DNA from: Pelecanus crispus
Taxonomy: Eukaryota > Chordata > Aves > Pelecaniformes > Pelecanidae
Direction: 5' to 3'
DNA: 64,000 nt
Assembly: GCF_030463565.1 (NCBI RefSeq)
Contig: NC_134643.1
Coordinates: 40,772,221 to 40,836,220, forward strand
Positions 57,401 through 64,000 of the stretch are shown here, in pieces. Position numbers and translations under genes: made by a program. Position 1 is the first letter of the stretch; each line of letters opens with the position of its first letter. The notes under the pieces were generated by a model, which saw nothing but the letters and a program-made list of their open reading frames with translations, made no database searches and was not told the DNA's origin.

Positions 57401-58885
57401 CCATTCATGAAAAGCATCAAAAAGATACTTTGGAGGTTTCATAAAAACAGTATTATTTATTCTGTAAGTCATTCTGTAATTAATTCTGTAAGCTGATGGC
57501 AAAATACGGACCAGTAATAGCTGTTCTAGTAAAAGTTTACATCAATTTGCCAGTTTTCTATTCTCACTGTCTCAGATCCTGTATGTTGCCATCCTACAGC
57601 CAGACTTTCTGGTACTGCAATGCTTTTCCTGACTGGAAACCGTAGCAGGACTTATTCTTGTAAGGATGCAGGCCCAAGGAAAAAGTGGTGATATTTATAA
57701 CATTTTCTCTCTAGTAGTCACCCGTCGTAACTTACAACATACACTGTGAAAAGACTGAGAAAACCATCAATTGATTTAAATCTGCCTTAATTTTTTACCA
57801 AAGGCAAAAACTGCACACACTGGTCCTTAATCATACTTTGCATCATGTACAAGCATGCACTTTTCCATACAAATTCCATAAGGTGTTTAATCTGCTATTG
57901 CAAAAATACTTATTTGCATACAATCACACCCTGCTGTGGTTTTAAATGTTTTCTGAGAATACATTTTGAGCCTATTATCTTAACCTCACTGCCTTTCTAC
58001 CCACATATAGACTAGCAGACATGCAAACCCTTTAATTTTTATTCAGGCCTGACTGCAATTAAGTTGAAGTGCATTTATTCTTTAAAACTATAGGACTCAG
58101 CTTATTCCATCAGTATTGTTGGTGAACACACTGTCGGTTCAGCAGCAGAGCTCTAGCAGAGTCTGCATCTTACAAATAAAAGTTCTTATTACAGGAGAAA
58201 AGAGTCATGGACAGTTTTGGGTATTTTTGTGGTCTGAATTGTTTGTTCATGCCATGCATGCCAACTGTTGAACTGAAGCAGTCATTCACAAACAGCACTG
58301 TATTATCTTTTAAAAATCTTAACCCAAATACCAAGAAGCACTGACCCTAGTTAGAGAAATCAAGGTGAAGAACATCTTTTTACTGGCGTTCTTGTTGGAG
58401 ACAGGTTTGATCCAGATGCAGAGAATATGTACTTACAAAATGACATCGTGTGACATGGCAGTATACTACGTATACTCTTCCCCATCGTTCAGTGTCTGAC
58501 AAACTAATTATATATCATTTGTTTAAAGAAGACACTGGAAGTAAAAAACAAAAACTGTAAGCGTGGACAACAGTACCATTTACTGACTCCTGCTATAGCT
58601 GCACCCTGACAAACAACTCCTCTTCTTGACGTATTTTTACAAAGTATTTTAATGACTACTGTCAAGCCACTAGACAGAAAGTACCATAGCTGACTCTTGC
58701 TTTCTTTATGGCAAATCCAAAGTGTCTTGCCCCCACTGTGTTCTTGCACTGAGTTTTAATATATATTAGTTAACCCAGACCAAATATATTCCACTTTTGT
58801 CTATTAATATACTGTACGGAAAAATGTATAGTTAGGGCACTAGCACATGGTAAGAACCTATCTTAAGAAGACAGAACCATGTAGA
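48456..58885. other. Intergenic, no gene recognised
   Basis: Over 10 kb of AT-rich DNA without a recognised exon or interspersed repeat. FRS2 would be expected further on in this direction by synteny, but no FRS2 coding sequence was found. A run of 21 C lies at 48616-48636 and an A-tract at about 53951-53971. The 153-residue minus frame 54302-54763 has no family motif. Confidence 0.55.
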
Positions 58886-58889
58886 TTGC

Positions 58890-59345
58890 AGTGGGCCTCA
58901 GGAGGCCACCTAGGACCACCTACTGCTCAAAGCGGGTCCAGTTAGAGCAGATTGCTCAGGACCGTTTCTAGTCAAGCTTTGAGTATCTCCCAGGAAGGAG
59001 GTTGCACAACCTCTCTGGGTAACTTGTTCCATTCTTTGACTGCCTCCATGATATAAATAAGTAAGTAAATAAATAAATAAATAAATAAATCTCTGTATCT
59101 AAGCAGAATTTTCCATGTTCCAACATGTGTCCATTCCCCCTCGGCCTATCACTGCACACCTCTGAGAAGAATCTGGCTTGGTCTTCTATGCAGACAGCAG
59201 CCGTAAGATCTTCCCTTAGCTGCCTCCTTAAGGCTGAACAATATCAGTTCTCTCAGTCTTCCACAATACACCATTTTTCCAGCCCCCTGACCATCTTGGT
59301 GTCTCTCTCCTGTACTAGCTGCAAAATGGCCATACTGTATCAGAC
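58890..59345 (-). mobile_element. Old CR1 LINE 3' region
   Basis: Minus-strand CR1 3' end: ggaggttgcacaacctctct, gtaacttgttccattctttg, then ttcccttagctgcctcctta and atggccatactgtatcag. A TAAA microsatellite (59054-59091) has expanded inside it. Divergence is well above that of the copies near the genes. Confidence 0.8.
59054..59091. repeat. (TAAA/TAAG)n microsatellite
   Basis: About nine tetranucleotide units, the first ones TAAG, the rest TAAA, lying inside the old CR1. Confidence 0.9.
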
Positions 59346-59469
59346 TACACAGGTATGCCTAACTCACTTCTGATCTTAACGACCAGGACTAAACAGTCAG
59401 GAAGAGAGTATAAAGAACAGGTCAGGTATAGCACAATCCTTATTGATATATATTTGGAGTTTTCAGTAA

Positions 59470-60790
59470 ATCATTGGTTAGGGAAAACCTGAACCAAAGG
59501 CCACCGTATTCCATTCCATTTACTAGCTGCCAATGCACTGCTTCCCTTTTGAGTTTAGTCCCTTTTTGAAAGTAATGATAGTTATAGCTTCCACAGTTCT
59601 GGAAACAGTAAGCTCCATACTTTATAGTTCTACAGCATCTGAAAAAAAGACTACCTTTTGGTTGTTTTCAACCTGCTGTCCATTATTTCCCGTGTGCCCA
59701 CTTACTAGAAAAAGTGAATGAGAGCTCCCTACCTTCTCTCCACAAGCCACCATTTTGTGTAATTCAATCATCTTCCCTCAGTCACCCAGGCATTGCCACT
59801 TTTGTCTTTTTCAAACTGAAAAGTCCAAGTGTTGGTAGTCATGTTTTAAATGGAAACCATTCTCTATGTTTTATTATTCTTTTCTACCTTTACCTTCTTT
59901 CTGAGCTGGGAAACGAGAGCTTCATACTGTTCTCTAGATATGTCCATACCACTGATCTACACAAAGATGTCACAACGTTTTCTGCTCCATTCTGTCTTCC
60001 TTTTCTAATAATTCCCAGTATTTTTAACTTGGAGCTGGAAATGACGTTTCCAAAGAATTACCTACAGGGACTCCAAGAACTCCTTCTTCAGCAATAACAG
60101 CATATGTAGAACTTACCACTAGGCACATATAATTAAGAGTGGTTTTGACTGTATGCATTACTTTTCATTTATTGAGACTGAATTTCAACTTCTAGTTTAA
60201 CACCCATGATGCTCAGCAGAATGAGATCCTTTTGTAACTCCTTGCTGTCAGCTTCATACTCCACTACTGTAAAGGATTTTGCATCAGCAGCAAACTGTGC
60301 TGCTTCCTTACTCACTCTCTTTCCAAGACCTTTTCTAAGTATGCTAACTAGTGCAGGTCCCAGCATGAATCCCTGTGGGAGTCCAATCGTAACTCTCCTG
60401 CAGTGTAAAAAATTACTATTTATTGCTACACCATTAACCCTTCTTTTTCAGCTAGTTACTAATTCACAAGACAGCCTTCCTTCCTAACCTATGACAGCTA
60501 ATGTTCTTTTGCAGCGCTGGTGAGGGACTGTGCCAAAAGCTCTTTTGAAATCACTACAATGAATGTATCACCCTGGTTTATCAGTTTGTCCATTTCGTCA
60601 AAGAACTTCATAATTATGACAAAGCTTCTCTATCTACAAAAACCCATGTTGATTTTTCCATATTCTGACGTGTTTGTCTGCATGCTGAAGCCTCACTCCC
60701 GCTCTCTGTCACTGATTTGCTTGTCTGACCTGAGACAAGTCTCAGTGACTACACCAGTAAGAGGACTCAGATGCTGAAAATGAACACTTA
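59470..60790 (-). mobile_element. Ancient CR1-type LINE relic (turtle/crocodile-like)
   Basis: Read as plus strand, the block order fits the old reptilian CR1 3' region: aaactgaaaagtccaagtgt, tctaataattcccagtattt, gggactccaagaactccttc, gcattacttttcatttattg, gatccttttgtaactccttg, aatccctgtgggagtccaat, gggactgtgccaaaagctct, aaacccatgttgatttttcc. About 1.3 kb is kept in collinear order. It may be one insertion together with 58890-59345. Confidence 0.75.
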
Positions 60791-63700
60791 GGATCCTTAA
60801 ATCCAAAATGACTGCCTGCTCATCAAGATGCTTTCCAGCTATGGAGGTGCTTACATTCCATAAATTCTTACCTCAGTGAGGTTCCCAAAACATCTCTGAC
60901 CACTTTGGCATATACTTCCCAGCAAGCTAATTCTACTCCTAAAGGTCCAGCCCAGACAGTCACAACTGAACTATTTCAGTGGCTAGGATTAAGGAAGCTG
61001 TAATAACCATATGATGGTTATAGCACACCCCGAGTGAAGGAAAATATTAATTTATATGTTCAGAGACAGAGGATGAAACCAACCCAGGTCCCCCACAAGC
61101 AGAGTTTTGGGGTTTCTAATCACTGAACTATAGGAAAAGGACAGGATGTTTTTTCCTACCCCTTAAATGTTCATGTCCTGTATAAAGGGGCCCCCTTAGG
61201 CATCTAACATGAAAGAGTATACTGAAGTGAACTCCAAGTAGAGCAAGCAGCTCCTTCCAACTCAGTTAGTTTTGAGGATGTTGAGAGACACACTTCTAAA
61301 TTTTGCAGCTGTACTTGCCTGCCTGCTCTGCCTCTGCATTGAAACGCCTCCCATGCAGCTGTGTTGGCAAAATGGACTATTTGACAGTGTCCTGGTTATC
61401 AACTTGCAGTGTGGACCTAACTTAACATTTCTGAATTAGCACTGTAGTGGCTGAGGCAAATGCACATAGTCCATCTGCCAATTTTCCAGTAACAGTCGTA
61501 ATACCTGCTCATGGGACACAACAGACACAAGCCCAGCATCTTACAAGATTCTTTGGCACTAAGCCCCGGTCATTGTGACTTCAGTCACATAAATGTCATT
61601 GGCCTTTCACAGTGAAAAGTTTAGCCAGCTTCTTGTTCAGAGTGGATCCCACATGATCCCGTTCCTCCACTTGCTTCCAGCATGTACCATATAGGAAACC
61701 CTGATAGAGAACTAGTTGTGATTGATTTCACCCAGCAGCAAGGTTCTTCAATGTTAACTGCCACAAATTCAAGCACTGCAGTACCAAGACCCTCTGTAGA
61801 CCTAATCCATGCTGCCTCGTAAGTAAAATGAAAATATATTTCTTCTCTTGCAAAGGAAACACAGAAATAATTCCACTAATGCTAATGAAGTATCAACTAA
61901 CACAATAACAAATGCCCTAAGAATAGTAGTTATTCACTAAATGAATAAATAAATAAGGCAAAGGGCACTTGCTGCACGCAGATTTAAAATAACCAGCTGT
62001 CTTCTCCTGTGAGAGGCATCTATTCTGTGTCCTGAATGAGGAAGGGGCAAAAGAGAAAAATGGTGTATGATAGGCTACTTAATTCTATCCCACTTTGTGC
62101 CCACAAGGGAGTCAAAATTACAGTTGCACAAATTGCCTAATTTTTAAAAGTCTGACATTGTGACAATGCTCTTTGAACATTATTTTGTACATAGTACATA
62201 GCCAAGCGTGCACAGTTCTGAGGACCTGAAACTCTGAAATACAAAGAGGTGAAGTAAGGACATAGCAGCAATCTTCACTTGGAATTTCCGTGCTTTTGTC
62301 AGCTGAAGTCAGATCTTGAATGTTATTGCAACATACTGTAGCTTTTTTGCATTTACTTAAATTTACATCCCACTTGGTTATCACAGGCTAGTTGGAAACA
62401 GACGTGTATGTTCTACAGTCAACACAGTGATGCTCCTCCTGGGAAACAGCCAGCAAGAACTTAGAGGAACTGCACCTGGCAGCCTTTGTTAGGGGAATGA
62501 AAACAGTTCAATTTGGTTAAGCACAACATTCATTTGTGAGGAAAACTGAATTTGTGTATATACTTGGGAGGCCCAAAAGGCAGCTTCACTTGCAGTGATG
62601 TTTTTCAGGCTTTCAATATTCAAATGGTAAGGGACGAAATATCTAGTATCTCAAGGAGTAAAATACATAGAATCTTAGACAGCAAGCTCAGCCTAAAATG
62701 AGGTCAGAGAAAATACCTAAGTTTAAAATTCTATTTTTGCAGCTCGTTGTGTTATCTTTAAAAGTCTACTGACCAGCTGCCACAGTGACAAGTATTCTCT
62801 CCTTCACAGTACATTACTTAGAGCTCATGGATCCTTTAACCACGTCAGTGGTATATTTGTAAAAGAACAAGGTATCTGAGGAAAAACAAATTACAATACA
62901 AACAGCCACCTGAGGAACTCTTGAATGACCAGGTATGCTCCACTTTTCCTTGGATATCACAGGAATAAGAGGAGAAGCTTTGTCATATTCCAGCAATCAT
63001 TTCAGGAGAAAATTTTGCTATGTGAATTAAAATGTCCAGCTGCAAGATGCCTTTATTTACTACTGGAGTGAAATTTCTCTTTTTAATTTTTACCTGATGT
63101 TGACAACTTAACTAATGATAACAGCATTCAATGAAGCAGTGAACTACTTGTTTAAATTATTGGCTCAATCTTGTACTTCCTTCTGAAAAAATTTAAAAAA
63201 GACTATTAACTTCAGCAGGGCAGCGTTCTTTCTTAAGAAGTGCAGGATCAGGCCATAAGTGGATGCTGTATAGCCCTTACTGTATGCAAAGGCTTTGCTC
63301 GATTGTAAAAACTAAAACTTCTTGATTTATATACAAAGGGTCATTCTACTTAGCATGCCACACGAGGGGAGGCAGAATGTGACGTGACTGGCGTTACTCT
63401 GTTCAGCTAGCACACTATGTCCAACTCTCTCTCTTTGTAAATCTGTTTTCCAGCTCCTGAAATGTTATTATAGACTGAATGTGTGGGCTTTTTTAAAAAG
63501 AAGTTTTTGTTATAGTGTCAAATGGATTTTGGGGGGGGGGGAGGTGTCAGAATAAAATTACACTCTAGGTAGCCTCTTACAGCAGAGAAAGAGAGCGAGC
63601 TTCTGTACCACATTTCAACCAGAAACATGCTTTCGCTGCTGAGTCATAAACCCCAAAAGACAGCGTTTATAATAGAGCCGTCACCTATAGCTGGGTTAGG

Positions 63701-64000
63701 TGGTGCCTATAGCAATATCAAAGGCCTTCTTTATTACAGAACAAAGTGACTGTAATTTCTATGATTTGTCATGAGACTGTTGCTATGGTTTTATTTTTAA
63801 GAGAAACTGCTTACTCTATGTTTACTTCGAGAGTAGAATTTATAGTTGAAACATTAAGGATCCAAATCAATATCCATCTCCAAAAATACATCCAGGCTTC
63901 ACGCTGGGGTATACCTCTCATACTGATTGGAGGACTTCACTGATGAGAAGACAAACCATACATGAAATGGGATAGGTTCCAAAGTTCTGGGGAAGAAGAA
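60791..64000. other. Intergenic, no gene recognised
   Basis: No exon or repeat recognised. A G-run lies at 63530-63541. The last 350 bases (63640-63960) have a complex, non-repetitive make-up that could be a conserved non-coding element, but nothing is proven. Confidence 0.5.

Noticed and set aside
46564..64000. Possible FRS2 coding exons expected by synteny
   Set aside because: No sequence matching the FRS2 N-terminus or PTB domain was found; the gene probably starts beyond the window.

Overview
This is nuclear DNA from a bird, probably from Neoaves. Several CR1 LINE copies with the avian-type 3' tail are present, together with solo long terminal repeats of a family that is abundant in neoavian genomes. 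The gene order CPSF6, lysozyme C, YEATS4 is the known vertebrate order (chicken chromosome 1, human 12q15). The evidence is exon translation, splice sites and remembered family features; no database search was run.

Layout. (1) Positions 1-8907 hold the 3' seven coding exons of CPSF6 on the + strand. The window opens inside the intron before the second half of the RRM and runs through the proline-rich region to the RS-like tail. A CR1 sits in the last coding intron. (2) From 8908 to about 21780 lies AT-rich DNA with no recognisable repeat, ending at a good poly(A) signal. It is read as a possible very long CPSF6 3' UTR, with a probable intron just after the stop codon. (3) From about 21.8 to 39.9 kb is intergenic DNA rich in young and old repeats: two ERVL-type LTRs, CR1 pieces and a 62-bp tandem duplication. 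Inside it lies a decayed lysozyme C gene (exon 1 at 36375-36512, half of exon 2 at about 37950-38051). (4) A CpG island at 39.93-40.45 kb leads into the complete seven-exon YEATS4 (GAS41) gene on the + strand, 40264-45990, encoding 227 residues, with its poly(A) signal at 46399. (5) From 46.4 to 64 kb is intergenic DNA with no recognised exon. It carries a full solo LTR with target duplications (47890-48450) and an ancient, turtle-like CR1 relic on the minus strand (58.9-60.8 kb).

The two intact genes are unrelated housekeeping factors. CPSF6 is a subunit of cleavage factor Im in pre-mRNA 3' processing. YEATS4 is a histone-acyl reader in the SRCAP and TIP60 chromatin complexes. The most notable observations are: the lysozyme C gene at its canonical place has lost its start codon, its first splice donor, its catalytic-site half exon and its reading frame; and two CR1 copies share a chimeric double 3' tail with the same captured spacer, which points to a CR1 lineage born by 3' transduction. 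No new enzymatic or defence system was seen.
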